From Alkaliphilus transvaalensis ATCC 700919 (GTDB lineage: Bacteria > Bacillota > Clostridia > Peptostreptococcales > Natronincolaceae), in contig NZ_JHYF01000014.1 in the NCBI RefSeq assembly GCF_000621485.1, forward strand, positions 62,001 through 126,000: a DNA stretch of 64,000 nt. The letters are read 5' to 3'. Every line of letters starts with the position of its first letter. The stretch's first letter is position 1. This document shows positions 45,100 to 54,401 of the stretch, piece by piece. The notes under the pieces are model-generated. The model did no database searches, had not been told where the DNA came from, and was given only the letters and a program-made list of their open reading frames with translations. The position numbers and the translations under genes are program-made.

Positions 45100-45201
45100 G
45101 CCTATCACCTCAGTTTTTTTCTAAGAGTAACATTCTATAACCCACACTTATTTCAAAGCAATAATGTACAATAAACCTTATAGCAAATATCTAATAATTT
45201 A

Positions 45202-46074
45202 TTATCCAGCATGATATCTACTAGGTCCTCTGAATACCTCTTTAACATGCCAATTAACATATATATCTTGCGGTTGATATTCGGGATGAATAGGACTAGC
45301 AACTTTTTTACCATGATAACCCATTAACCACTCTTTAAAACCACTTGTTCCGTGGGCTCCTTCAGCAACTAGTAATTGACGTGCATTCGTTAGTGTAAAC
45401 ACACCCCTATCAAAAAGCTTATGGTGCATTGCACATAGGGCAATACCATTATTCTCATTATCTGGACCTCCTGCTTGATGCCATTTTATATGTGCCGCTT
45501 CTACTGCAACAAGATTATTTCCTAACCTAACATCAAAACCACATACAGCACATCTATATTCATATGCTCGTAGGATCTTTTCTCTAAATTTTGGATCTCT
45601 ACGTTTATTAATTACCTCATGAAAATCCAAACCAACTGCCGTGAGTATATCTTCATGAATTGTTTGTGGAAAATGACTATTTAATATTATTTGTGCCACT
45701 TCCCTAATAAGTGCTCCATCGCTTACTAATAATGAGTAAGCTTTATCATTGAAGCCTCCAACTACATTATTATTTAGTAGCCACTTATCCCTTATATTGG
45801 ACTTTTCAATAGAGGTATTTAAATTCCATATTCCATCATTAGTCAGGCGCACAAATGGCTGTTCTGGGTGGTATGATCTTCGTATTGGACCAAACTCGAT
45901 TAATAACTCTTTTAAGGACTCTCTAACTTCTGCATATGGTAACTGTTGTGCTTTCTTTAGCTGTAGTTGCCCCAGTGCTAATAAAATAAGTAATGGCTTG
46001 TGGGGTGCTCTTTCATCGCCTCTCCTCCATACACTTAAGTTTTTAATAGCTTCTTTCAATTGATAGCCATCCAT
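45202..46074 (-). CDS. HNH endonuclease with sulfur-binding-type domain (McrA-like)
   Basis: AAGGTG lies seven bases before MDGYQLKEA. The N-terminal 150 residues (VWRRGDERAPHKPLLILLAL, EFGPIRRSYHPEQPFVRLTN) match the domain that reads phosphorothioate-modified DNA in ScoMcrA-type enzymes. The C-terminal HNH core is CAVCGFDVRLGNNLVAVEAA, HIKWHQAGGPDNENNGIALC and MHHKLFDRG. It would be a type IV enzyme cutting sulfur-modified, and perhaps methylated, DNA. No dnd or ssp genes are present in the window. It is upstream of and co-oriented with the helicase gene. Confidence 0.85.
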   Translation of the reverse strand: MDGYQLKEAIKNLSVWRRGDERAPHKPLLILLALGQLQLKKAQQLPYAEVRESLKELLIEFGPIRRSYHPEQPFVRLTNDGIWNLNTSIEKSNIRDKWLLNNNVVGGFNDKAYSLLVSDGALIREVAQIILNSHFPQTIHEDILTAVGLDFHEVINKRRDPKFREKILRAYEYRCAVCGFDVRLGNNLVAVEAAHIKWHQAGGPDNENNGIALCAMHHKLFDRGVFTLTNARQLLVAEGAHGTSGFKEWLMGYHGKKVASPIHPEYQPQDIYVNWHVKEVFRGPSRYHAG

Positions 46075-46257
46075 TGTCAATCACCTTCTTTAGTAGTTTT
46101 TACCTTAGGTATTATGTAGCCCCTAAATATCTTACCAATTCATCTTAAATAATAATAAAATTGGTAAAACCTATTACCCATCTTCTAATTGATTCTTTCT
46201 ATATATACTAGTAAGTTTCCTCTTTTTTACACAACACCATTTGGGACAAGTAAGCAG

Positions 46258-46447
46258 TCCATTGCCATCTACAAAAGGATGAACTCCAACAAAAATCCCA
46301 TATAGCTGTGCAGCTCTTTCAACGGGATAACGGGATGTAGTTTGATTTCTATATACATGAATAAATCCCTCATTGGGATTTTACCACTCTCTTCTTCTGT
46401 ACAATATCAACCTTTCTACTCAACAGATCTTCCAACGGGTTTTTGTT
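46258..46447 (-). pseudogene. Scar of a second fic and nucleotidyltransferase copy
   Basis: The stretch at 46,258-46,330 is nearly identical to the active-site region of fic (40,492-40,565). Shorter pieces then match fic's middle (near 40,670), fic's start (near 41,020-41,045) and the nucleotidyltransferase gene (41,139-41,195), in that order and with large deletions between. With the ykuD relic at 41.6 kb it marks a duplicated block. Confidence 0.8.
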
Positions 46448-46535
46448 ATTAGAATATTTATTATATTTAAATAAAGGAAATGAAAATTCAATGTGGAACT
46501 ATACCTTTAATTTAATAAGGAGGATTGATTTCGTT

Positions 46536-48269
46536 ATGAGTAAAAAAATTATTAATTTTGATAACCCAAATAGGACTATCAACCGATTTATTTATGTAGC
46601 CCTCATCATTGCTCTATTAATAACCTCTATCGTCTCCTATAATAGATTTACCACTAAGGAAGTGGTTCAAGTCCCAGCTATGCAAAAAGTTAATAGTAAG
46701 TATCCTTCCATAGACTATTCAACAGTAGAGTATAAGGATGGAAATATTATTAGTTCTATATTGCCCTATGCAGATTTCTATAGCTATTTTAGCAAGCTCC
46801 CCCTTGGCCACACAAAAGCTTCTGGCAAGGGCGTTAACATAGGTATAATTGGTCAAGGCTATGGAAAGCAGGTTTTAGCGGATATTGTCTATTATACTGC
46901 TAGAGATTCTTTTGTCTATCTTAGTGAAGAACTGTCAGTAACCCAGCTTTTAGGTCATGCCATTAATATTGCTATCATTGATGATATTAGCCTTTATGAT
47001 GCCGATGAAATAACTTCTTTTGTTGCAGATTGTCTTAAGGAAAATATAGCTGTAGTGATACAGGGAGATCTATCAGAGACCGACCCATTAATCGAACTGA
47101 CCAATCGCTTAGAAAATATGGGTGCAATTACTGTAGGATATGTTAATCGGGAGGGGTTACCCTATTATAGTGAGGAAGTTAGAAAGCCCTATAATAGCAG
47201 ATTACATGATATTAATATTAATATCTTTACATCTGGCACCTTTGAGAATTTAGAAATCTTGAATTATAGGCAAGCTTTAGGAAGTATAGGTGGCGCATTA
47301 GCTATGCTACTTGAGGTTGAGGAATTTACTCCTCTAGCGTTAAAGGCACATCTAATAGAAAACTCAGCTGATGTATGGATTTCATATGATATGTTAAACC
47401 CAGATAATTCATTTTTTAATAATGTAGACATTGACCCAATCACCAGTCAGTACATACCTAAAGAAAATTCTTCACTGTACCGCTTTAAACAATTAGATTT
47501 TGAAATGTTATTGGATATCAAGTTACCTAACCTATGGGCCAGTAATATCTACAATACTTATAAAGCATGGGATATTTCTAAAGGAAATGTAGATGTGGCT
47601 GTTATTGACCAAGGCTTTCATCCAAATGCCCCCTTCTTGAAAAACAATGTTACTGAAGCCAAAGCCTTTGGAGATATAGCTTGGAATGGTAATTTTCATG
47701 GTACATCTATGGTAAGATCATTATTGTCAATTGCTCCTGAAGCTAAGCTTCATTTGTTATTGGCAGATGTATTTGAAGACAATGGCGGTCTATATACAGA
47801 CAATATTATTGCTGCTCTAAATCATTGTATACAAGAAAATATTTCTGTCGTTTCTTTAAGCTGGTCTTTTACTTTATCTAAGGATGAAAACTTAATTAAT
47901 AAAATTCAGGAAGCTAGAGACAAAGGAATTACAGTCGTTTGGTTCCACTATCCTAAGGATGAAGAGGGAATTATTAGAACCGATTTAATTTATTCATTCC
48001 AGTTTTCCCAGATGTATCAAATAACTACATCCCTTGTACCAGCCTTCGATAGATTTTTTGAAGATTCTATGTTTTATCCCCAAGAGATAAATTCTGGACT
48101 TTCTAGTACTGCTCCAGCAGTAGCTGGCTTAGTAGCCCTTATTAAGGAGGTAAAACCTGAACTATCTCCCCAAGAAATTAAAGAGCTTCTTATCACGATA
48201 GAGCCTTCAGCTAAGAAAGATGGTGGGGTAGTTGTACCTGATATCTATGAAATTATAAAGAATCTATAA
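46536..48269 (+). CDS. Membrane-anchored tandem subtilisin-like (S8) protein
   Basis: I start at MSKKIINFDN behind AAGGAGG (12-base spacing); longer in-frame starts have no site. The 577 residues begin with a membrane anchor (FIYVALIIALLITSIVSY). The C-terminal half is a subtilase: Asp in VDVAVIDQGFHPN near 357, His in NGNFHGTSM near 388, and Ser in SGLSSTAPAVAGLVALI near 524, where the usual GTS is LSS. The N-terminal half repeats the same layout (VNIGIIGQGYG, then LGSIGGALAMLLEV) without catalytic residues. It may cleave or bind envelope proteins. Confidence 0.8.
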   Translation: MSKKIINFDNPNRTINRFIYVALIIALLITSIVSYNRFTTKEVVQVPAMQKVNSKYPSIDYSTVEYKDGNIISSILPYADFYSYFSKLPLGHTKASGKGVNIGIIGQGYGKQVLADIVYYTARDSFVYLSEELSVTQLLGHAINIAIIDDISLYDADEITSFVADCLKENIAVVIQGDLSETDPLIELTNRLENMGAITVGYVNREGLPYYSEEVRKPYNSRLHDININIFTSGTFENLEILNYRQALGSIGGALAMLLEVEEFTPLALKAHLIENSADVWISYDMLNPDNSFFNNVDIDPITSQYIPKENSSLYRFKQLDFEMLLDIKLPNLWASNIYNTYKAWDISKGNVDVAVIDQGFHPNAPFLKNNVTEAKAFGDIAWNGNFHGTSMVRSLLSIAPEAKLHLLLADVFEDNGGLYTDNIIAALNHCIQENISVVSLSWSFTLSKDENLINKIQEARDKGITVVWFHYPKDEEGIIRTDLIYSFQFSQMYQITTSLVPAFDRFFEDSMFYPQEINSGLSSTAPAVAGLVALIKEVKPELSPQEIKELLITIEPSAKKDGGVVVPDIYEIIKNL

Positions 48270-48285
48270 AATATCCATAATAAAA

Positions 48286-48352
48286 GACTCTTTGTCATAA
48301 TCAGAAGGGTATCCTAATTAAATGAATACCTACACAATTTTGACAAAGAGTC
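48286..48352 (+). terminator. Long hairpin after the subtilase gene
   Basis: GACTCTTTGTCA (48,286-48,297) and TGACAAAGAGTC (48,341-48,352) are perfect inverted repeats. A second inner pair (GGTAT/ATACC) extends the stem. Confidence 0.6.
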
Positions 48353-48502
48353 ACTGTTTATTTTAAGACAAATTTAGTAAGCTAGCCCTAAGTAAAATAT
48401 TTTAAATTAAATTTGTCAGATAAACTACTTAAACACCCTTTACTTCTATTTTTCTTTTTACTAGATTTAATCCTTAAATCCACTTTTTAAATATTGTTCT
48501 AA

Positions 48503-50410
48503 CTAATAAAATATTCCTCTAATTAATTGATTTATATCTATATTCAGCCCATCAATATAATTGATCATCTCCACAGGGTCTTCCCATTCTTTATAACTAT
48601 TACTAATAGTTATGACAAATTCTCTAGCATCATATTCCATAAGGTATTCTATTCGACCTATGATATTGGGGTTTTCAAGTTGATAGATTATTTTGTAGGG
48701 TACTCCATTAATTTCGACTGTTTCTGTCTTTAACTCTTCATTGTCATAGACCCTAATTCCTGCCTTTACCATTCTTTCTTCATCTAAAATTTCTATAGAA
48801 GTGCTTTCCAAATATCTTTCAGCTTCTTTTAAATAATTTAAGCGTATCCCATAGATTCCTTCCTGTGAGACCTCCATTTGATAAATTTTATCTACTTCAT
48901 AGTCTTCTAAGTTAATTTCTTCATATTTCTTACCTAACTGAACTACTATACCCTTTAAATTAGCCTCGTCAAAAGAATTTTGCACCACAATATTGGGAAA
49001 GAATGAAGTAAACTCATCTAAATCTTTAAAATTATATTGGTTACCTATTACACGCTGTTTTTCTCCATTTACTTCAATAATCATAAATTCACCTAGACTT
49101 AATTTGCCCCTGGCTGTATTAATTGCTTCTGACATTTCTCTCATTTTTTGCATCTCTTCTGTTTCTTCTGTAATGGTCATCCTATGAAAAAGTTCTTCTC
49201 CATTAGTGATCATATAGTTAAAAAGGTCATTACTTAAAGTCTCTAATAACTGAAAATCTACCTTTTCTATTGTGTCCTCTAAAGTATGTATAAAATCAAG
49301 TTCTTTACTACTTAACGTTAGGGCAGACCATCCCTTCACAGCAAAGGAGACATGATCTGAAATACCATTATCTATCCTTTCCATCCTGTAGCCTTGTTGA
49401 TGGAGATAGTTTTCCAAGTTCATCACTAGTGGATTCGTTTCACCTTGATGGGCAATTAATAATGTATCGTCACCCTTTACCCCAATACTATCTAAATTGA
49501 TATTAACAATCTCCTTATATTCACCTAAAATTGCCTCAACAAATATCTTGCTACCATGAAGTCCTGTTTCTTCTCCATTGAAGCCACAAAACAAGATATC
49601 AAAACCTAACTCATGCTCCTTCTGGTAGTCTACTAGTTTGCTGGCTATATCCAACAGAAGGGCCACCCCCGAGGCATTGTCGATGGCTCCGTCAATTTGC
49701 TTTTTTCCCACCATCCCCACATGGTCAAAGTGGGCTGATATCACAAGGGCTTTTTCATGATCTTTCCCCTTTAATTTACCGACTACATTAGAAACTTCAA
49801 CCTCTTCTCTCTCCATTTCAGCTACTATCTTTAAACTTACCTTCTCTAAAGAAGAAAGATAATCATAAAAGTCTGGACTTATCTGTATTCGTGGCACTAG
49901 TCCCTTTGCATGTTGAGCACTTTTCTTAAAAACATCCGTCTTAATTAATACCAACTGATCTCCTTCAGTTTTAATTCCACTTCTAGCTTCACTCACTAGA
50001 ATCTTATTAGAATCATCTACTATGCTAGTGGTATTATTTGTGTCTAAAGTAATTTCCCCTTCTATTGTAAAGCTTTCGGTATAATGAGCAATTAAATAGT
50101 CTGCCCCGTATTCTGCCTTTTTCTTTAATACTCCATCTGAAAAGACCTCTAGGGTAAATAGTTGTTCCTGTGGAAGATTTACCTCTTGTCTATAGAGGTG
50201 AAGATACCCCTCCTCAAAACCTGTTTCAAGCCCTAGGTCTTTAAAGGCTTGGGCAAGTCGATTTTGTACTTTTAGATTTCCTGCTGTACCCGTCATTCTA
50301 CCATGTAAATTACTGGCTGTTAGCCACTTAACGGTGGATTCTATGCTACTAAAATCGTTGTTAAAAACAGATGTTAGTTGACAGCTTGTTAGGATGAGTA
50401 CTTGCAACAT
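48503..50410 (-). CDS. M28-family zinc metallopeptidase (lipoprotein-type)
   Basis: The 635-residue M28 aminopeptidase-like protein has its two-zinc site in order: VISAHFDHVG (His227, Asp229), GAIDNASGVA (Asp244), FNGEETGLHGS (Glu280-281), NINLDSIG (Asp307) and GISDHVSF. The first residues MLQVLILTSCQL include a lipobox (LTSC), but as read the signal peptide is too short and has no basic start. The missing part lies upstream in another frame (50,411-50,468). The last 220 residues are an extra domain of unknown role. It is probably anchored outside the membrane. Confidence 0.88.
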   Translation of the reverse strand: MLQVLILTSCQLTSVFNNDFSSIESTVKWLTASNLHGRMTGTAGNLKVQNRLAQAFKDLGLETGFEEGYLHLYRQEVNLPQEQLFTLEVFSDGVLKKKAEYGADYLIAHYTESFTIEGEITLDTNNTTSIVDDSNKILVSEARSGIKTEGDQLVLIKTDVFKKSAQHAKGLVPRIQISPDFYDYLSSLEKVSLKIVAEMEREEVEVSNVVGKLKGKDHEKALVISAHFDHVGMVGKKQIDGAIDNASGVALLLDIASKLVDYQKEHELGFDILFCGFNGEETGLHGSKIFVEAILGEYKEIVNINLDSIGVKGDDTLLIAHQGETNPLVMNLENYLHQQGYRMERIDNGISDHVSFAVKGWSALTLSSKELDFIHTLEDTIEKVDFQLLETLSNDLFNYMITNGEELFHRMTITEETEEMQKMREMSEAINTARGKLSLGEFMIIEVNGEKQRVIGNQYNFKDLDEFTSFFPNIVVQNSFDEANLKGIVVQLGKKYEEINLEDYEVDKIYQMEVSQEGIYGIRLNYLKEAERYLESTSIEILDEERMVKAGIRVYDNEELKTETVEINGVPYKIIYQLENPNIIGRIEYLMEYDAREFVITISNSYKEWEDPVEMINYIDGLNIDINQLIRGIFY

Positions 50411-50468
50411 AATGAGTAAAATTACACTTATTTTCTTAATAGTTGTTTTTTATTTTTATATTTTTCAT
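50411..50468 (-). other. Out-of-frame start of the M28 lipoprotein signal
   Basis: AAAGGA precedes ATG at 50,468. That frame reads MKNIKIKNNY and stops. If one A is removed from the A6 run it reads MKNIKIKTTIKKISVILLI and continues into MLQVLILTSC, a normal lipoprotein signal. The gene therefore carries a frameshift, uses slippage, or contains a sequence error. Confidence 0.6.
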
Positions 50469-50920
50469 CTACATGTTCCTTTCTCTTTTAGATTTTGTCT
50501 TTCATTAACCAATATATCTAATCCCTAATATCTAAAATCTAATAAGTTTCTTTGCCCAACATAAGATGTATTAATTAATAGTCAGAGGACTACATAGTAA
50601 ATATTACCATATTTTAGTCTTGCGTTTTGTAGAAATTTGTCACAAGAACTTGTTTTATACCCCATTATAGTTAACGTTTCGATATTTAATTTCAAAATTA
50701 AACTATAATAGAAATTTGTCTCCTTTAGCCTATTATTTAAATCTTATCATAATCAACCTACCCTAAATGTAAAATATGCCCTCTATCTTATATCTATCAT
50801 TTTTGATACTATTAAAATAGGCATACTTATGATTTCTGTCAGCTAAAAACAGTTTGTTAATATAAAAATCTTATGATTGTTGAACATCCAACTGTCTCAA
50901 AAATTAAAGGAGGATTTACA
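50469..50920. other. Intergenic region between divergent genes
   Basis: No gene is visible. TAGAAATTTGTC occurs twice in the same direction (50,630-50,641 and 50,709-50,720). Promoters for both flanking genes must lie here, but I could not place them firmly. Confidence 0.35.
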
Positions 50921-53140
50921 ATGTCATCTATAATATCATCAATGTCATCGAAAAAGAAAATTCAAAAAAACTTAGTTTTTTTTATGGTAACCCTTATAAT
51001 CATTACCACCCTTCCCCTCCATACCTTTGCTACCTCTAATCCTTGGGATCAATACGCTCATTATCTACCCAAAGAAACGCCTATAGCTAAGCGAGACCTA
51101 CGGGGAACTTGGATCTCGACTGTTATTAATTTAGATTGGCCTTCTGCTGAAACAATTAAAATTGCCAATGATCAAGAGCGAATTAAAAAAAGTAAGGAAG
51201 AACTTATTGCTATATTAGATAACGCAGTAGAAATGAACATGAATGCAATTTTCTTTCAGGTCAGCCCTGAAGGGGATGCCCTTTATCAATCTGATATTGT
51301 AAATTGGTCAAGATATCTAACCGGAACCTTTGGTAAAGACCCAGGCTTTGATCCCTTAGCCTTTGTGATAGAGGAAGCCCATAAGCGTAACCTAGAGCTT
51401 CATGCATGGTTTAATCCTTATCGTATCTCCATGAACACTAGTGATGCTACTAAGGCTTCTCTTAATATTGATAAGAGTGTTTACAAGGATCATCCCCAAT
51501 GGGTTAGAACTGCCATGTCAAGATTTGTGGTTGACCCTGGGATTCCTGAAGCGAGGAAATGGGTAGTGGATCGAGTAATGGAAGTTGTTAAGAATTATGA
51601 TATAGATGGAATCCATTTTGACGACTACTTCTACTATGAAAGCACTAATAATGAACTACAAGATGATGAAACCTACAAGAAATATAACTCGGGACAGTTT
51701 TCTAATAAAGCAGACTGGCGAAGAAACAATACCTATTTATTAATTAAAGAACTTTCAAATAAAATTAGTGCAACTAAACCTTGGGTAAAGTTTGGCATTA
51801 GCCCTACTGCAGTATGGGGGAATCAAAGAGATGGCCATTCGAATGGTACAAATACCAGTGCTGGTCAACCCAATTACGACAGAAGCTATGCAGACACTAA
51901 AAAGTGGATAGAAGAAGAAATTATTGACTACATTGCCCCTCAAATTTACTTTACCTTTGGTAACACAAGGGTTCCCTATGGTGAAGTAGCTGATTGGTGG
52001 TCTAGAGTTGTTAAAGGGAAAAATGTCCATCTTTATATAGGGCAGGCTCTCTATAAAGTAAATAGCGATGCTGACCCATACTTCAATGGAAGTAGTTCGG
52101 TAGAAGAATTTGAGAGACAGCTAAAGTTTAACATTCTAAATTCCGAAATAAAGGGAAGCATTATGTTTAGATATCAAAACTTTAATGATATCAATAAGCT
52201 GTCAGTAGTTAATATGATTAAAGAAAAGCCATGGTCTACAAAGGCAATAGTCCCTATTATGCCATGGAAGGGTGGTAAAGCTCCCAATGCGCCAACCCTA
52301 GGAAGAATGGAAAATACCGATAAGGGAATTAAGGTAACATGGATGGACCACGATCCTAATACCAGCTACTATGGGATCTACCGTATTGATAAGGGAGCAG
52401 ATTTTGATCGTAATCGTAATGATAGTGCTAGAAGTTTAGTAACTACAATAAGAAAAAATACCAATGGACTACAGGAATTTATTGATCAAGAAAAGAATAT
52501 CGACCCCACCAAAACAGCCTATGTCATCACTGCCTTAGATAGACTTCATCATGAAAGTAATGAACTTTTTGTTGGTATTACCATCTCAAAATACTTTAAT
52601 GATATTAGTACTAATTATGCATGGGCAGTCAGTGCCATTGATTATTTTTATGAAAAACAAATTGTCTTTGGAACTGGAAACGACCTTTTTAGCCCTGCCA
52701 ATAATACCAAAAGAGGAGATTTTATTCTGATGGTTGTTAGGGCATTAGATTTAAAGGCTGATTTTAAAGATAATTTTGGAGATGTCCCTAAAAGCTCATA
52801 CTATTATGATGCTATTGGAACAGCAAAGGCATTAGGCATTGCTAAAGGAAGTGGAAATAACGCTTTTAATCCCAACGGAAATATTAGTCGTGAAGACATG
52901 ATGGTTATTATGAATCGAGTAATAGAAAAATCAGGAGTTAGATTAGAGCCAGCAGGTGAAGAAGCCTTATCGGGTTATCATGATGCCCATCAAATTAGTA
53001 ACTATGCTAGGGAATCTGTAGCCCGACTAACTAAAGCAGGATTAGTTGTAGGCTCTGGTGGTGGTGTAAAACCTAAAGATTTAGCAACTAGAGCAGAAAT
53101 AGTGGTTATTTTAGATCGTTTATTAAAGATTATTAATTAA
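50921..53140 (+). CDS. GHL10-type glycoside hydrolase with three SLH domains
   Basis: AAAGGAGG precedes MSSIISSMSSKKK. The 739-residue protein has a signal peptide (LVFFMVTLIIITTLPLHTFA) and a YngK/DUF187-like glycosidase domain at about 40-430: RDLRGTWISTVINLDWPS, NAIFFQVSPEGDALY, LHAWFNPYRIS, YDIDGIHFDDYFYY and IDYIAPQIYF. A fibronectin-III-like stretch follows, then three SLH repeats from about residue 557 (YFNDISTNYAWAVSAIDYFY onward). SLH repeats hold the enzyme to the cell wall. The family is thought to act on cell-surface polysaccharides; the exact substrate is unknown. Confidence 0.92.
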   Translation: MSSIISSMSSKKKIQKNLVFFMVTLIIITTLPLHTFATSNPWDQYAHYLPKETPIAKRDLRGTWISTVINLDWPSAETIKIANDQERIKKSKEELIAILDNAVEMNMNAIFFQVSPEGDALYQSDIVNWSRYLTGTFGKDPGFDPLAFVIEEAHKRNLELHAWFNPYRISMNTSDATKASLNIDKSVYKDHPQWVRTAMSRFVVDPGIPEARKWVVDRVMEVVKNYDIDGIHFDDYFYYESTNNELQDDETYKKYNSGQFSNKADWRRNNTYLLIKELSNKISATKPWVKFGISPTAVWGNQRDGHSNGTNTSAGQPNYDRSYADTKKWIEEEIIDYIAPQIYFTFGNTRVPYGEVADWWSRVVKGKNVHLYIGQALYKVNSDADPYFNGSSSVEEFERQLKFNILNSEIKGSIMFRYQNFNDINKLSVVNMIKEKPWSTKAIVPIMPWKGGKAPNAPTLGRMENTDKGIKVTWMDHDPNTSYYGIYRIDKGADFDRNRNDSARSLVTTIRKNTNGLQEFIDQEKNIDPTKTAYVITALDRLHHESNELFVGITISKYFNDISTNYAWAVSAIDYFYEKQIVFGTGNDLFSPANNTKRGDFILMVVRALDLKADFKDNFGDVPKSSYYYDAIGTAKALGIAKGSGNNAFNPNGNISREDMMVIMNRVIEKSGVRLEPAGEEALSGYHDAHQISNYARESVARLTKAGLVVGSGGGVKPKDLATRAEIVVILDRLLKIIN

Positions 53141-53301
53141 GAATTAAGATTAATAATTAATTGAATTAAAATTGAATTAAACCCATTTTAAGGGATAGTC
53201 AGTACTAAAAATTTAACTTTAAATTAAGCTTGTTTAGATAAGCTATAAGGTGATTCTATAGATAAATAATTAGAGTTGTTTAGGAACTAAGTATTACATT
53301 A

Positions 53302-53346
53302 AAAATCAGTAGTACAATATCTAAGTAATACTGTACTACTGATTTT
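53302..53346. terminator. Bidirectional terminator between converging genes
   Basis: AAAATCAGTAGTACA and TGTACTACTGATTTT form a perfect 15-bp stem with a 15-base loop. It serves both the SLH glycosidase gene and the opp operon. The rest of 53,141-53,376 is AT-rich and empty. Confidence 0.85.
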
Positions 53347-53376
53347 ATTTAGATAAAGAATGATTGACTTTGGGTA

Positions 53377-54399
53377 CTAATCTTTTATATCCTTCCAAAT
53401 ATGACAGGCCACAGAATGTCCAGGGTTAACCTCTAATAATTCTGGTCTCTTAGTTTTGCAGATTTCTTCTGCATAACTGCATCTATCTACAAATTTACAA
53501 CCGTCTGGTGGGTTAATGGGACTAGGTACATCTCCCTCTAAGATAATTCTTTGTCTTCCCTTCTGTATATCTGGGTCTGGAATGGGAATTGCTGATAACA
53601 ATGCCTTAGTATAGGGGTGAAGGGGTTTTTCATATAGGTCATTACTATCTGCCAACTCCATAACAGCCCCCAAATACATAACTGCCACACGATCTGAAAT
53701 ATATCGAACCATCGAAAGATCATGGGCAATAAATAAATAAGTTAATCCATATTGTTTCTGTAGTTCTTGTAATAAGTTGACCACTTGAGCTTGAACAGAA
53801 ACATCCAGCGCTGAAATAGGCTCATCACAAACAATAAATTCAGGATTAACTGCCAATGCTCTAGCAATTCCAATACGTTGTCTTTGTCCTCCACTAAATT
53901 CATGGGGGAATCTATTGGCATGTTCTTTATTTAACCCCACCAGTTCTAAAAGTTCATAAATACGATCTGTCCTTTCTTTACCCTTTAATAACTGGTGAAT
54001 GTCTATCCCTTCTGCTATAATATTTGACACCAACATTCTGGGATTTAGAGAGGCATAGGGATCTTGAAAAATCATCTGAGCCTTGCGTTTAAATTCTTTA
54101 GTGCTACTTGCCTTCATTCCAAAAACCTTTACTCCATTAAATTCCACACTTCCCCCTGTTGCTTCATACATTCCTAATATGGTTCTGCCAATTGTGGACT
54201 TACCACAACCAGATTCTCCAACTAATCCTAATGTCTCCCCCTTATAAATTTCTAAGGAAACATCATCTACTGCCTTTAGGTAGGTATTTTTGTTTATTTG
54301 AAAGTATTTTTTTAGATTATTGATCCTTACTAGATAATCCTTTTCCTTCACTTTTTCTTTCATCTTTGCTTTCATTTTTTCCTTCATTTTTTCCTTCAT
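53377..54399 (-). CDS. oppF: Oligopeptide ABC transporter ATPase OppF
   Basis: The 340-residue ABC ATPase has Walker A GESGCGKSTIGRTIL, signature FSGGQRQRIGIARAL, Walker B FIVCDEPISALD, and the oligopeptide/dipeptide transporter C-terminal Cys cluster (CKFVDRCSYAEEICKTKRPE). The N-terminus is unusual: about 20 residues of repeated MKEK units from a 12-bp DNA repeat, so five in-frame ATG or GTG codons could serve as starts. AGAGGAGG favours the first. It is the last gene of oppABCDF and energises import with OppD. Confidence 0.95.
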   Translation of the reverse strand: MKEKMKEKMKAKMKEKVKEKDYLVRINNLKKYFQINKNTYLKAVDDVSLEIYKGETLGLVGESGCGKSTIGRTILGMYEATGGSVEFNGVKVFGMKASSTKEFKRKAQMIFQDPYASLNPRMLVSNIIAEGIDIHQLLKGKERTDRIYELLELVGLNKEHANRFPHEFSGGQRQRIGIARALAVNPEFIVCDEPISALDVSVQAQVVNLLQELQKQYGLTYLFIAHDLSMVRYISDRVAVMYLGAVMELADSNDLYEKPLHPYTKALLSAIPIPDPDIQKGRQRIILEGDVPSPINPPDGCKFVDRCSYAEEICKTKRPELLEVNPGHSVACHIWKDIKD

Positions 54400-54401
54400 G
54401 T

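Noticed and set aside
53538-53729. Second minus-strand frame inside oppF
   Set aside because: It overlaps the conserved OppF C-terminal region in another frame and shows no independent signals.
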